The notes: a model not told the origin generated them from the letters alone. DNA of 47,647 nucleotides from Chromatiales bacterium (GCA_024644045.1 JAHELT010000016.1:1-47647); one strand, 5' to 3'; positions 1 to 8,299 are shown, counted from the stretch's first letter. Made by a program: numbers and translations.

Positions 1-1
1 C

Positions 2-364
2 TATGCCAACCCGCTGCGCGATTACCTGGCGTCGTTCGACGCGTTTGCCGATCTGGGCGACGACACGCTGGTGCTGCCGTCGCACGGCTTACCGTTCTAC
101 GGCCTGGCTGAGCGCATCGCGCAGCTGGAGGCCCACCATCGCGAACGGCTGACCCTGCTGGTCGAGCAGCTGGTGCAACCGCATTCGGCGGCACAGCTGC
201 TGCCCACGCTGTTCCGGCGCAAGCTGGATGCCCATCAGATGATGTTCGCGATGGGCGAGAGCCTCGCGCACCTGGCTTATCTGCGGGCCAGCGGCGAGGT
301 CGTCGAGGAGCCTCGCGAGGGCATCACCTATTTCCGGCACGCGGCGCGGGGCATGGCCGCGTGA
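2..364 (+). CDS. MBL-fold metallo-hydrolase, C-terminal part (5' end outside window)
   Basis: The frame is open from the first bases to TGA at 362-364, so only about the last 120 residues are present. The segment LVLPSHGLPFYGL is the late histidine-bearing motif of metallo-beta-lactamase-fold hydrolases, where an S/GHG histidine closes the dinuclear metal site. It is followed by a helical tail with R/K-rich 'TLFRRKLDAHQM' and 'ESLAHLAYLRASGEV', typical of the winged-helix-like C-terminal domain of LACTB2/RNase-Z-related hydrolases. The stop overlaps the GTG start of the haloalkane dehalogenase (GTGA), so the two are probably translated together. The substrate cannot be inferred from this fragment. 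Confidence 0.75.
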   Translation, partial: YANPLRDYLASFDAFADLGDDTLVLPSHGLPFYGLAERIAQLEAHHRERLTLLVEQLVQPHSAAQLLPTLFRRKLDAHQMMFAMGESLAHLAYLRASGEVVEEPREGITYFRHAARGMAA

Positions 365-1227
365 TCGTTGCCGAGGACCGGCACTTGCGACAGCGCCTGA
401 GCGTGCTGGACTCGCACATCGACTATGTGCAGGCCGGCAGCGACGGACCTTCCGTGGTGTTCCTGCACGGCAACCCCACCTCCTCGTATCTGTGGCGCAA
501 CGTGATCACATCGCTGGCGCCCCGCGCACGCTGCCTGGCGCCCGACCTGATCGGCATGGGCGATTCCGGGCGCCCCGCAGGCTGCGCCTACCGGTTCGCC
601 GATCATGCGCGCTACCTGCACGCCTGGTTCGAGGCGCTGGGGTTGACCGACGTCGTGCTGGTCTTGCACGATTGGGGCTCGGCGCTGGGATTCGACTGGG
701 CCCGCCGGCAGACCGCGGGGGTTCGCGCCATCGTCTACATGGAAGCGATCGTGCGCCCGCTTACCTGGGAAGAGTGGCCGCAGGCCTCGCGCAAATTGTT
801 TCAGGCGCTGCGCTCGGCGGACGGCGAAGCGATGATTTTCGACAAGAACGTGTTCGTCGAGCGGATTCTCCCGGGCAGCGTACTGCGCCCGTTGAGCGAT
901 GCGCAGATGGAGCGCTACCGGGCACCCTTCAGCGAGCCCGATACCCGCTTGCCGACGCTGCAATGGCCGCGCGAGATTCCGATCGACGGTACGCCGGCCG
1001 ACGTGCATGGCATCGTTGCCGACTATGCGGAATGGCTGACCCACGCGCCGCTGCCGAAGCTGTTCATCAACTGCGAGCCCGGCGCGATCCTGGTCGGGGC
1101 GCAGCGCGAGTTCTGCCGCAGCTGGCCGAACCAGCGCGAGACGACGGTAGCCGGCGTGCATTTTCCGCAGGAGGACTCGCCGGCGGAGATTGCCGCGGCC
1201 GTCGGCAAACTGCTGGATCGGCTGTAG
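361..1227 (+). CDS. haloalkane dehalogenase (DhaA/LinB-like alpha/beta hydrolase)
   Basis: A 288-residue alpha/beta hydrolase that hydrolyses carbon-halogen bonds in haloalkanes to alcohol plus halide. HGNPTSSYLWRN (residues 36-47) carries the oxyanion and halide-binding Asn38. LVLHDWGSALGFDWA places the nucleophile Asp104 next to the halide-binding Trp105. FINCEPGAIL carries the acidic member of the triad and GVHFPQEDSPAEIA the catalytic His. This motif set separates haloalkane dehalogenases from ordinary esterases and epoxide hydrolases. The GTG start at 361 overlaps the upstream stop and is followed directly by the family's N-terminal region; length matches the family (about 290-310). The natural substrate is unknown. 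Confidence 0.9.
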   Translation: MIVAEDRHLRQRLSVLDSHIDYVQAGSDGPSVVFLHGNPTSSYLWRNVITSLAPRARCLAPDLIGMGDSGRPAGCAYRFADHARYLHAWFEALGLTDVVLVLHDWGSALGFDWARRQTAGVRAIVYMEAIVRPLTWEEWPQASRKLFQALRSADGEAMIFDKNVFVERILPGSVLRPLSDAQMERYRAPFSEPDTRLPTLQWPREIPIDGTPADVHGIVADYAEWLTHAPLPKLFINCEPGAILVGAQREFCRSWPNQRETTVAGVHFPQEDSPAEIAAAVGKLLDRL

Positions 1228-1323
1228 CGGTGAACGCGCACGTGCGTGACTCTGCGCCGGATTTTGGCGTACTGTTGGGCCACGAACCTGACTTGGCGGC
1301 GGTTTTCGAGCGCTCACCCAGCG

Positions 1324-1998
1324 ATGCCCATCACTGAAACACTCATCGACGTCACGCCCGGGCAGCAGGTTTCGGGGCTGCTGCAGCAGGGTTCCGCCGA
1401 CCGTGGACTGCTCGTGCTGGGACACGGCGCGGGAGCCGGGATGCACCATCCTTTCATGCAGGACGTCGCCGAGCTGCTGGCGCAACGCGACATTGCGACC
1501 CTGCGCTATCAGTTCCCGTACATGCAGCGTGCCCGCAAATCGCCCGACAGCCGCAAGACGCTGCTGGCTTCGGTGCGCGCGGCGATCGACCACGCGCACG
1601 AGCTGCGACCCGGTCTGCCGCTGTTTGCGGGCGGCAAATCCATGGGCGGGCGAATGACGTCCCTGGCGATGGCGGAGCAACCGGACGAGCGCCTGGGCGG
1701 CCTGGTGTTCATCGGGTTCCCGCTGCACAACGCGGGCGCGCGCAGCAACGAGCGCGCCGATCACCTGTTCAACGTGCCGATGTCGTTGCTGTTCCTGCAG
1801 GGCACGCGCGACAAGCTGTCGGATCTCACCTACCTGCAACCCGTGTGCAAACGCCTCGGGCAACAGGCCACGCTACACCTCGTCGAAGGGGGTGACCATT
1901 CGTTCGGCATGCTGAAACGCGCCGGCCGCACGCAGGCCGACGCGCTGGCCGAAATCGCCGATGAGATAAGCACATGGATGCTCCGGCTTTCGAACTGA
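1324..1998 (+). CDS. alpha/beta hydrolase of the KANL3/TEX30-like family
   Basis: A 224-residue cytoplasmic alpha/beta hydrolase. LGHGAGAGMHHPFM (about 32-45) is the oxyanion region. GGKSMGGRMTS contains the nucleophile Ser106, FLQGTRDKL the acid Asp163 and GGDHSF the His191. This arrangement and the short length match the KANL3/TEX30-like (dienelactone-hydrolase-like) group found in many proteobacteria, for which no firm substrate is known. The frame stays open upstream to 1246, but ATG 1324 begins just before the first conserved strand and is preferred. It follows the dehalogenase after about 100 bp on the same strand. Confidence 0.8.
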   Translation: MPITETLIDVTPGQQVSGLLQQGSADRGLLVLGHGAGAGMHHPFMQDVAELLAQRDIATLRYQFPYMQRARKSPDSRKTLLASVRAAIDHAHELRPGLPLFAGGKSMGGRMTSLAMAEQPDERLGGLVFIGFPLHNAGARSNERADHLFNVPMSLLFLQGTRDKLSDLTYLQPVCKRLGQQATLHLVEGGDHSFGMLKRAGRTQADALAEIADEISTWMLRLSN

Positions 1999-2022
1999 CG
2001 AAGTGCGGGGTGTGACCAGCGC

Positions 2023-2877
2023 ATGCGCGTACTGGCTTTTTCAGACCTGCACGTCGACTACCCGGCCAACCGGCACCGCATACACGCGTTGTCCGACGTC
2101 GCGTTCCGCGACGACGCGCTGCTGGTAGCCGGCGACGTGACCGACGATCTGGGCCTGCTCGAAGACACACTCGGCGCGCTGCGCGCCAAGTTCGCGCGGG
2201 TGTTCTACGTGCCCGGCAACCATGAGCTCTGGGACCGCCGTCGGCAGCACCACGATGCGTTGCAGCGGTTCGAGCGTATTCTCGCGCTGGCCGGCGCGCT
2301 CGGCGTGGAATGCGCACCGGCACGCCTCGTCGGCGAGCGGGGCGCAGTGTGGATCGTCCCGCTGTTCTCCTGGTACCGCCGACCTGCGGAGGGCAAGAGC
2401 AGTCTGTTCCTGCCGAAACGCTCGGAGCACGCGGACCAGCGCTGGGCGGACGACCGCCTGGTCCGCTGGCCGCAGATGCACGTGCGCCCCGCCGATCATT
2501 TTCTGGCACTCAACGAACCCTCGATCCGCGCTTACCTGGATCCGGTCATCTCATTCAGTCATTTCCTGCCGCGGCGCGAGCTCATGTTCAACGCCGGCGC
2601 CCGCCCGGCATCGCTGCCGGATCCGCATCCGGGCTTCAACTTCAGCCGGGTGGCAGGTTGCAGCCTGCTGGATACGCAGATCCGGCGCCTGGGCGCCCGG
2701 GTGCACGTCTACGGCCACCAGCACCGCAACCGCGACACCACCATCGACGGCGTCCGTTACGTATCGCATTGCATGGGCTATCCACGCGAGCGTGAAGGCG
2801 GCTATCTGCAGCGCGAGGCGGCGGCACCGGTATGCGTCTGGCGGGACCGGGAGCCGCTCCCAGATGCCGCTGCCTGA
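2023..2877 (+). CDS. metallophosphoesterase (calcineurin-like)
   Basis: A 284-residue calcineurin-like phosphoesterase. The dimetal site is visible as FSDLHVDY (Asp8, His10), VAGDVTDD (Asp38), VPGNHELW (Asn66-His67) and, near the C terminus, HVYGHQHRNRDT. A middle region with FNFSRVAGCSLLDTQIRRLGA just before the last histidine motif is typical of small bacterial enzymes of unknown substrate. There is no signal peptide, so it acts in the cytoplasm on a phosphomono- or diester that cannot be named. ATG 2023 starts directly at the first beta strand. Its stop (2875-2877) overlaps the start of the YbaK-like remnant at 2864. Confidence 0.88.
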   Translation: MRVLAFSDLHVDYPANRHRIHALSDVAFRDDALLVAGDVTDDLGLLEDTLGALRAKFARVFYVPGNHELWDRRRQHHDALQRFERILALAGALGVECAPARLVGERGAVWIVPLFSWYRRPAEGKSSLFLPKRSEHADQRWADDRLVRWPQMHVRPADHFLALNEPSIRAYLDPVISFSHFLPRRELMFNAGARPASLPDPHPGFNFSRVAGCSLLDTQIRRLGARVHVYGHQHRNRDTTIDGVRYVSHCMGYPREREGGYLQREAAAPVCVWRDREPLPDAAA

Positions 2878-3267
2878 GGCATCGCAGCGCGTACAACGGG
2901 CACTCCTCGAGCGCGGGCTGACGTGCGAAGTACGGCGGCTGCCCGACTCGACGCACACCGCTGCGCAGGCCGCGGCGGCGCTGGGTTGCGAGGTCGCGCA
3001 GATCGCCAAGTCGCTGGTGTTCCGCGACCTGGCCGACGACAAAGCGCTGCTGATCATCGCGAGCGGCGCGAACCGCGTCGATGAAGCTCGCGTCGGAACG
3101 CTGCTCGGTACACGCATCGAAAAAGCGGATGCCGATTTCGTGTCGATCGCGACCTGTTGCGCTATGACACTGTCTGGGCGGCAGCCGGCACCCCTCACGC
3201 CGTGTGCGAGCTGCCTGCGAGCTCACTGGCAGCACTGACCGGCGGGCAGCTGGCCGCTATCACCTGA
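2864..3267 (+). pseudogene. YbaK/EbsC-type aminoacyl-tRNA editing protein, broken by internal deletion and frameshift
   Basis: The first part, from ATG 2864, reads as an intact YbaK/EbsC editing domain: LERGLTCEVRRLPDSTHTA, then CEVAQIAKSLVFRDL with the conserved lysine, then SGANRVDEARV and KADADFV. Just after ADADFV (about 3142) this frame loses family similarity and stops at 3238. The expected C-terminal portion (DRDLLRYDTVWAAAGTPHAV, then CELPASSLAAL) continues in another frame to TGA 3265-3267. The segment that normally joins them holds the glycine-rich GFAIGGVPPxGH loop of the editing pocket and is missing, roughly 25 residues by memory of the family. The gene therefore looks inactivated, unless this is an assembly error. 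Confidence 0.75.
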
Positions 3268-3276
3268 CGGCCGCGC

Positions 3277-3282
3277 TACAAT
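3277..3282 (+). promoter_or_regulatory. candidate -10 box (TACAAT) for DUF2784 gene
   Basis: TACAAT lies only six bases before the ATG at 3289, in an otherwise GC-rich stretch. If used, transcription would begin at or inside the start codon, giving a leaderless mRNA. No convincing -35 hexamer was seen, so this is weak. Confidence 0.25.
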
Positions 3283-3288
3283 AGTCAG

Positions 3289-3681
3289 ATGCCCTACGCC
3301 CTGCTCGCCGATCTGCTGGTGCTCCTGCACCTGACGTTCATCGCCTTCGTCGTCGCAGGCGGGCTGCTCGTGCTGCGCATGCCGTGGCTGGTCTGGGTCC
3401 ACCTGCCGTGCCTCGCCTGGGGCTCTTATGTCATCCTCACCGGCGCGATCTGCCCGCTCACGCCGCTGGAACTGGAGTTCAGGCTGGCCGCCGGACAGCT
3501 GCCGTACTCGGGAACCTTCATCGCACAGTACATCGAACCGATCGTTTACCCGCCCGGGCTGACGCGCGGGCAACAGGTGACGATCGGACTGGTGCTCCTC
3601 GTGTTGAACGCCGGCGCCTATCTGCGCCTGGCGATGCGCGCCCGGCACAAGCCGCTGGTGGACCTGACGCATGGCCGATGA
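3289..3681 (+). CDS. DUF2784 family membrane protein
   Basis: A 130-residue integral membrane protein. Hydrophobic helices are visible at about residues 5-28 (LLADLLVLLHLTFIAFVVAG), 30-55 (PWLVWVHLPCLAWGSYVILTG) and 92-112. CPLTPLELEFR followed by SGTFIAQYIEPIVYP is the conserved core of DUF2784, a family of unknown function common in proteobacteria. Its stop overlaps the start of the amidase gene by 11 bases (3671-3681), suggesting translational coupling. No catalytic motif or ligand site is recognisable. Confidence 0.85.
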   Translation: MPYALLADLLVLLHLTFIAFVVAGGLLVLRMPWLVWVHLPCLAWGSYVILTGAICPLTPLELEFRLAAGQLPYSGTFIAQYIEPIVYPPGLTRGQQVTIGLVLLVLNAGAYLRLAMRARHKPLVDLTHGR

Positions 3682-5095
3682 TGAGCTCTATCGGATGACG
3701 GCCGTGCAGGCGGTGCAACACCTGCGCCATGGCCGGGTGTCCCCGCTGGAGCTCGTCGAGGCAGCGATCGAACGCATCGAAGCCGTTGACGCACGGCTCA
3801 ATGCTCTGCCCACACGCTGCTTCGAGCGGGCGCGCGCTCATGCACGCGTGCTGATGAATGGCGGCGGCGACCCGCCGCACGCCGCACACTGGCTGGGCGG
3901 ATTACCGATCGCGGTAAAGGACCTTGTCGATGTGGCCGGCGTGCGTACCACGTACGGCTCGCCGATCTACGCGGAACACGTCCCGGCGCGCTCCGATCTG
4001 CTCGTGGAACGGCTGGAAGCAAACGGCGCGATCGTTATCGCCAAGAGCAACACGCCGGAGTTCGGTGCCGGCGCCAGCACGTTCAACGAGGTGTTCGGTA
4101 AGACCTGCAACCCGTGGGACGTCGGAAAATCGGTGGCTGGCTCCTCGGGCGGTTCGGCCGCCGCGCTGGCGAGCGGTCAGGTCTGGCTCGCGACCGGTTC
4201 GGATCTGGGCGGCAGTCTGCGCCTGCCGGCAAGCTTCAATGCGGTGCTGGGTCTGCGGCCTTCACCGGGCTGCGTGGCACGCGGGCCCGAGTTAGAGCCC
4301 TTTTCCACACTCGCCGTCGAGGGCCCCATGGCCCGCACCGCGGCCGATCTGGCATTAATGCTGGACGCCATGAGCGGCGCCCATCCCTGCGACCCGCTGG
4401 CCGTGCCGGCACCGGCACACGCCTACGCCAGACAGATGCGGGAGACACACCCGGCGCGGCGCATCGGATTCAGCACCGACCTCGGGCTCAGCGTCGTCGA
4501 TGGCGAGGTGGCGGCACTGTGCGCGCAGGCGGCGACCGAGCTGGCGAGCGCCTGCGACGCGGAACTGGTGGAAGAGGTACCCGACCTGAGCGGCGCGCAG
4601 AACTGCTTTCAGACGCTGCGCGCGGCGGGATACGCAGCGAACCACAGCGACACCCTGGCCAGGCACCGCGCACAGCTCAAACCCGAGGTCGTGTGGAACA
4701 TCGAGAAAGGGCTGACCCTCACGGCGGCGCAGATCGGCGCTGCGGAGCACGTGCGGGGGCGGCTGGTACAGAACACCGGCGAGTATTTTCAGCGCTGCGA
4801 CCTGCTGGTGTGCCCCACGGCTATCGTGCCGCCGTTCGACGTCGACGTGCGCTACGTCGAGCAGGTCGGCGAGCACCGTTTCGACAACTACGTGGACTGG
4901 ATGACGCTCACTTACGCGATTTCGCTGCTCGGCTGTCCGGCGTTGTCCGCGCCGGCCGGGTTCACGGCGGGCGGCCTGCCGGTCGGCCTGCAGATCGTCG
5001 GCCCGCCACGCGGCGAGGGCCGCGTGCTCGCAGCCGCGCAAGCGCTGGAGACCGCCACCGGCATTGCCCTGCGCCTGCCGATTGATCCGCGATGA
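3671..5095 (+). CDS. amidase (amidase-signature family)
   Basis: A 474-residue amidase-signature enzyme with the full Ser-cisSer-Lys triad. GGLPIAVKDLVDVAG supplies Lys83, VAGSSGGSAAALASG the cis-Ser158, and GSDLGGSLRLPAS the nucleophile Ser182. The C-terminal part (LLVCPTAIVPPFD, then SLLGCPALSAPAGFT and GLPVGLQIVGPP) is equally typical. It hydrolyses a carboxamide to acid plus ammonia. There are no GatB/GatC neighbours, and the dedicated GatA features were not seen, so a catabolic amidase is more likely than the tRNA amidotransferase subunit. It is the last plus-strand gene of the first block and converges on the glutathione transferase. Confidence 0.9.
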   Translation: MADDELYRMTAVQAVQHLRHGRVSPLELVEAAIERIEAVDARLNALPTRCFERARAHARVLMNGGGDPPHAAHWLGGLPIAVKDLVDVAGVRTTYGSPIYAEHVPARSDLLVERLEANGAIVIAKSNTPEFGAGASTFNEVFGKTCNPWDVGKSVAGSSGGSAAALASGQVWLATGSDLGGSLRLPASFNAVLGLRPSPGCVARGPELEPFSTLAVEGPMARTAADLALMLDAMSGAHPCDPLAVPAPAHAYARQMRETHPARRIGFSTDLGLSVVDGEVAALCAQAATELASACDAELVEEVPDLSGAQNCFQTLRAAGYAANHSDTLARHRAQLKPEVVWNIEKGLTLTAAQIGAAEHVRGRLVQNTGEYFQRCDLLVCPTAIVPPFDVDVRYVEQVGEHRFDNYVDWMTLTYAISLLGCPALSAPAGFTAGGLPVGLQIVGPPRGEGRVLAAAQALETATGIALRLPIDPR

Positions 5096-5110
5096 GTGCG
5101 CGGCCGACGC

Positions 5111-5746
5111 TCAGGCCGTCGGCATCAGATCGTAGGGATGCCGCCATCCGGGCAGTTGCCTGATGCGCTCGAGCCACGCGTTGATCCGCGGGTACGCCCC
5201 CAGATCCACACCCAGCTGCTCGGGCCAGAACAAGTAGCCGCACATCGAGATATCGGCGATGGTCGGCTGTTCGCCGACCATGAAAGCGCGCCCGTGCAGG
5301 TGACTTTCGACCGTATCGAACGCGCCCGTGGCACGCGTGCGCAGGAACTCAGTGACGGGTGATTCTCCGCTGTCGGTGAACTGCAGCAGGAAGCGCAGGG
5401 TCGCCGAGTAGCTGGTGAACTTATGGTTATCGAACAACAGCCAGCGCAGTATCTCGAGCGCCTGCCGATCGTCGCGCGCACCATAACGGCCGAACCTCCG
5501 GCTGAGATAGTTCAGTATCACACCGCTTTGTGCGAACTTCTCCGCGCCGTGCACCAGCACCGGGATCTCGCCTGTCTCGTTGATTTCGCGGCGGTACTCG
5601 GCGGTCCGCGTCTCGCCGTTGAAATAGTCGACGAACCGCGCCTGCCAGTCGGCGTCACACAGACTCAGCATCAGCGCAGCCTTGTAAGCATTCCCCGACT
5701 CGGCGAAGCAGTACAGTTCGAATTCGGCCACCGCCGTGTTCCCCAT
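5111..5746 (-). CDS. glutathione S-transferase family protein
   Basis: A 211-residue cytosolic GST. The N-terminal thioredoxin-like domain starts ELYCFAESGNAYKAALML, with the Ser/Asn-Tyr region that contacts glutathione, and includes NETGEIPVLVHGAEKFAQSGVILNYL, where the cis-Pro (IPVL) and the Gln-Ser glutathione-carboxylate contact are recognisable. The C-terminal all-helical domain holds DISMCGYLFWPEQLGVDLGAYPRI, the usual N-capping segment. ATG 5746 precedes the first strand by about eight residues. It converges on the amidase with 15 bases between the stops. Substrate unknown. Confidence 0.88.
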   Translation of the reverse strand: MGNTAVAEFELYCFAESGNAYKAALMLSLCDADWQARFVDYFNGETRTAEYRREINETGEIPVLVHGAEKFAQSGVILNYLSRRFGRYGARDDRQALEILRWLLFDNHKFTSYSATLRFLLQFTDSGESPVTEFLRTRATGAFDTVESHLHGRAFMVGEQPTIADISMCGYLFWPEQLGVDLGAYPRINAWLERIRQLPGWRHPYDLMPTA

Positions 5747-5893
5747 CAGCCTGCTGCAGACGGATTATGTTCGCTGCACGGCAGCCGACACAATACTGCG
5801 CCGTGTCCGGTTCGCGTATAGTTGTCAAGGCCCACGCAGTCGCCCGGGCTCGGGGGCACCACCGAAACGTCGACAGAGGCTCACGCGGGACAC

Positions 5894-6376
5894 ATGTCGC
5901 TGCAGATTCGCGAACATCGAACAAACGATACCCCGGCGCTGCTCGCGTGCATGCGCGAGTTGCAGGCCCACGAACGAACCATCGACGAGCGCCGTCTGGC
6001 GCCCGGCGATGCCGTGATCACGCGTCTGTGGCGGCAATTGCTGGAGGACTGCGAGGTCTTCGGCGGCACTTTGTTCGTCGCTGTCATGAACGATACGGTC
6101 GTCGGCTACACAGGCGTACTCACGCGGGTGCGCAGCGAAGACCCTGAAGACGCCGATTACCAGTTTGCGCAGGTGACCGATCTTGTGGTGCGCGAGGCGT
6201 TTCGCGCGCAGGGAATCGGCAGCGCGCTGCTGCGCCGGGCCCGCGAGCATGCCCGTGCCAGCGGCGCGCACTGGTTGCGCATCAACGTACTGGCCGGCAA
6301 TGCGGGCGTCGCCGAACTGTACCGTCGCTGCGGTTTCCACGATCGGGAGCTCGTGCTGGAACAGGACCTGCGTTAG
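5894..6376 (+). CDS. GNAT family N-acetyltransferase
   Basis: A 160-residue GNAT acetyltransferase. The acetyl-CoA motif is VTDLVVREAFRAQGIGSALLRRA (R/Q-x-x-G-I-G-x-A). It is followed by WLRINVLAGNAGVAELYRRCGF, the characteristic end of the fold. Upstream, FVAVMNDTVVGYTGVL forms the central strands. ATG 5894 starts at MSLQIREHR, a normal GNAT N terminus. The frame is open further upstream to 5822, but that extra peptide has no family resemblance. The acceptor amine is unknown. The gene is transcribed away from the divergent GST gene. Confidence 0.85.
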   Translation: MSLQIREHRTNDTPALLACMRELQAHERTIDERRLAPGDAVITRLWRQLLEDCEVFGGTLFVAVMNDTVVGYTGVLTRVRSEDPEDADYQFAQVTDLVVREAFRAQGIGSALLRRAREHARASGAHWLRINVLAGNAGVAELYRRCGFHDRELVLEQDLR

Positions 6377-6388
6377 CGTGTGCCGGTA

Positions 6389-6961
6389 TCAGTCGACCGC
6401 GGGCGCCGGCGCCCCGACACGCAGGTGCACGCGAGGTGAGCGCGGCGGCAAGGACAGGGCGATTTCGTAGAACCCTGCGTCGGTGGGCGAAAAGCGCCGC
6501 GACCAGGCCGCCCAGTCGCTCCCGCTGGCCATGGTGCCGTCTTCCCGTACGACAGCCGTCTCGGCACTGGCGATCTGCACCGATTCGTTGATCAGCGTCG
6601 CGTTGCCCGGCGCGGTGAGGATAATGCGCAGCGTCAGAGCGCCCTGGGGCACGTGGCCCGCATCGCGCTGCGGCTGAACCCGCAGCTCGTGCTCCCGGTC
6701 GGCGTGCTCGATAAAAAACGCGTAGGAAACGGCCCCCTGGTTCGACTCCGTGGTGACTGCGAACTCGGGCAGCTCCGAGGACTCGAACCCGCCCACCACG
6801 GCCAGCACCGCGGCCAGCATCCCGCAACCCGCGACACCGGCGGCGAGCATCCGGCGCTGGACCCCATCGGGGATCGCGGCCGCGCCAAACCGCAGCACCG
6901 CCCAGGCGCCGGCCCCGAACAGCAGGAGCAGAAGCAACGCCAGCATCACACTACTAGGCAT
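6389..6961 (-). CDS. hypothetical protein with N-terminal membrane anchor
   Basis: A 190-residue protein not recognised as a known family. It begins with a strong hydrophobic helix (MLALLLLLLFGAGAWAVL, about 5-22) and has a second one near 37-60 (RMLAAGVAGCGMLAAVLAVVGG). An extracytoplasmic beta-rich tail follows, with alternating segments such as ALTLRIILTAPGNATLI and GFYEIALSLPPRSPRVHLRV, suggestive of an immunoglobulin-like or FixH-like domain. It starts 15 bases after the stop of the M24 hydrolase on the same strand, so the two are probably cotranscribed. It may be an envelope-anchored accessory protein; no function is claimed. Confidence 0.6.
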   Translation of the reverse strand: MPSSVMLALLLLLLFGAGAWAVLRFGAAAIPDGVQRRMLAAGVAGCGMLAAVLAVVGGFESSELPEFAVTTESNQGAVSYAFFIEHADREHELRVQPQRDAGHVPQGALTLRIILTAPGNATLINESVQIASAETAVVREDGTMASGSDWAAWSRRFSPTDAGFYEIALSLPPRSPRVHLRVGAPAPAVD

Positions 6962-6976
6962 GGCCAGGTCCTCGCG

Positions 6977-8128
6977 TCAGCGCACTACCAGATCGAGCGG
7001 CTGCCGGCTCAGCCGTTCGCTGCCGGATTCGGTCACGCGCACGGTCTGCCCCAGGGTCATGGCGCGATTGCGCTGTGAATCGGCCACGATGATGTGCACG
7101 AAAAATACCATGTTCGGTTCGGCCATGACCGGATTGCCGGCGTAGAACATCGGCCAGTCCATCCACGTCGGCGTGAAGGTCGTGCCCAGGCTGTACCCGC
7201 AGGCGTTCATGCGGTGCTCCCGGTAACCGGCCGCGTCCAGCACGCGGGCATGCGCGTCGAACACCTCGCCGATCGGGCGGCCCGGCGCCAGCGCCTCCAG
7301 GCAGGCCTGCATCGCGGCCACGCAGGCCGCATGCATGGTGCGGTGCTCCGGGTGCGGCCCGCCGATCAGAAACGTCCGCATCAACGCCGCATGGTAGTGA
7401 CGGTAAGCGCCGGCCCATTCCAGCGTCAGTTGATCGTTCTCGTCGAGCGTGCGGCGGCCGCTGAAATAGCGGCACAGCAGGGCGTCCTGCCCGGAGCCGA
7501 TAATGAACTCGTTCCCAGGGTAGTCCCCGCCGCCCCGGAAAATGGCCCCCTGCATGGCGGCGAGGATGTCCCCCTCGAACGCCTGCGGAACGGTTTCAGC
7601 GAGCGCGGCATCGAGCGCATCGTCGGCCAGCTCCGCGGCGCGGCGCACATAGCTCATCTCGGCATCGCTCTTGACGACGCGCAGCCGGGAGACCAGGTCC
7701 GATGCGTCGTCCAGCGTGCAGAACCCGTCGAGCGCGGCCTCGACACGGCGCCAGTTGAGCGCAGTCAGTCCGTAGGCGTCGAATTCGATACCGAGGCGCG
7801 CGCCCCCGAGCCGCTGTTCCTCGAGGATGGCGCGCAGGTCGCCCGCCGGCTCGTGCCCGGCGCGGTCGGTCCAGACGCGGATATCGCGGATGTCCGACGT
7901 ATGCCGCGCCTGACGCAGATCGGGGGCACGGGTGAGCAGGATGGTCTCACCGCTCGCGCTCAGGTACAGGCACTGAAAGAAACAGTAGCCGAAGGTGTCG
8001 TAGCCGGTCAGGTAGTACATGCTCTCCTGGCGGAACATCAACAGTCCGGCCAGATCGCGCCGACGCAGCTCGGCACAGGCCCGCTCGCGCCGTGCGAGCA
8101 TTTCCCCCGCTGTGAAGTGGATGGCCAA
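6977..8128 (-). CDS. M24-fold (Xaa-Pro peptidase/creatinase-like) hydrolase lacking canonical metal ligands
   Basis: A protein of about 383 residues with the two-domain creatinase/prolidase architecture. The N-terminal domain includes LLMFRQESMYYLTGYDTFGY. The C-terminal pita-bread domain includes YPGNEFIIGSGQDALLCRYFSG and MNACGYSLGTTFTPTWMDW. Where metallo-enzymes of the family have the two Asp ligands, this protein reads LTLEWAGAYRHYHAALMRT, so both Asp positions are replaced. It therefore resembles the metal-independent creatinase branch, and could act on a small amino-acid derivative. ATG is absent at the conserved N terminus. TTG 8128 (LAIHFTAGEM) has a GGGA Shine-Dalgarno element about nine bases upstream. 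Another TTG at 8143 is possible. Confidence 0.78.
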   Translation of the reverse strand: MAIHFTAGEMLARRERACAELRRRDLAGLLMFRQESMYYLTGYDTFGYCFFQCLYLSASGETILLTRAPDLRQARHTSDIRDIRVWTDRAGHEPAGDLRAILEEQRLGGARLGIEFDAYGLTALNWRRVEAALDGFCTLDDASDLVSRLRVVKSDAEMSYVRRAAELADDALDAALAETVPQAFEGDILAAMQGAIFRGGGDYPGNEFIIGSGQDALLCRYFSGRRTLDENDQLTLEWAGAYRHYHAALMRTFLIGGPHPEHRTMHAACVAAMQACLEALAPGRPIGEVFDAHARVLDAAGYREHRMNACGYSLGTTFTPTWMDWPMFYAGNPVMAEPNMVFFVHIIVADSQRNRAMTLGQTVRVTESGSERLSRQPLDLVVR

Positions 8129-8299
8129 GAGCGCGATTCCCAACGCTTCCCCGACCCCGCTTATAGCGCCCGGCAGTCAAGTCAGTCAACCAATCGGTCG
8201 ATAATACGCTGGGTACACGACAGCGGCGGGCACATAAATCGGTACCAGACACATTTCAAGGGTGCGGCGCGGCCTCGGGTCGTCTAGGATGTAGCGCCA

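Noticed and set aside
328-1863. 511-codon open frame on the minus strand
   Set aside because: It runs antisense through the dehalogenase and the second hydrolase, whose motifs are clear. Low-complexity Arg/Gln/Ala content is typical of GC-rich shadow frames.
8234-8256. ATAAATCGGTACCAGACACATTT as a repeat end near the divergent M24/mltD promoters
   Set aside because: It is like scattered intergenic repeats of proteobacteria from memory, but there is no second copy or inverted partner in the window.
7094-8287. 397-codon plus-strand frame opposite the M24 gene
   Set aside because: It has no domain similarity and shadow composition, and the minus-strand gene has conserved motifs throughout.
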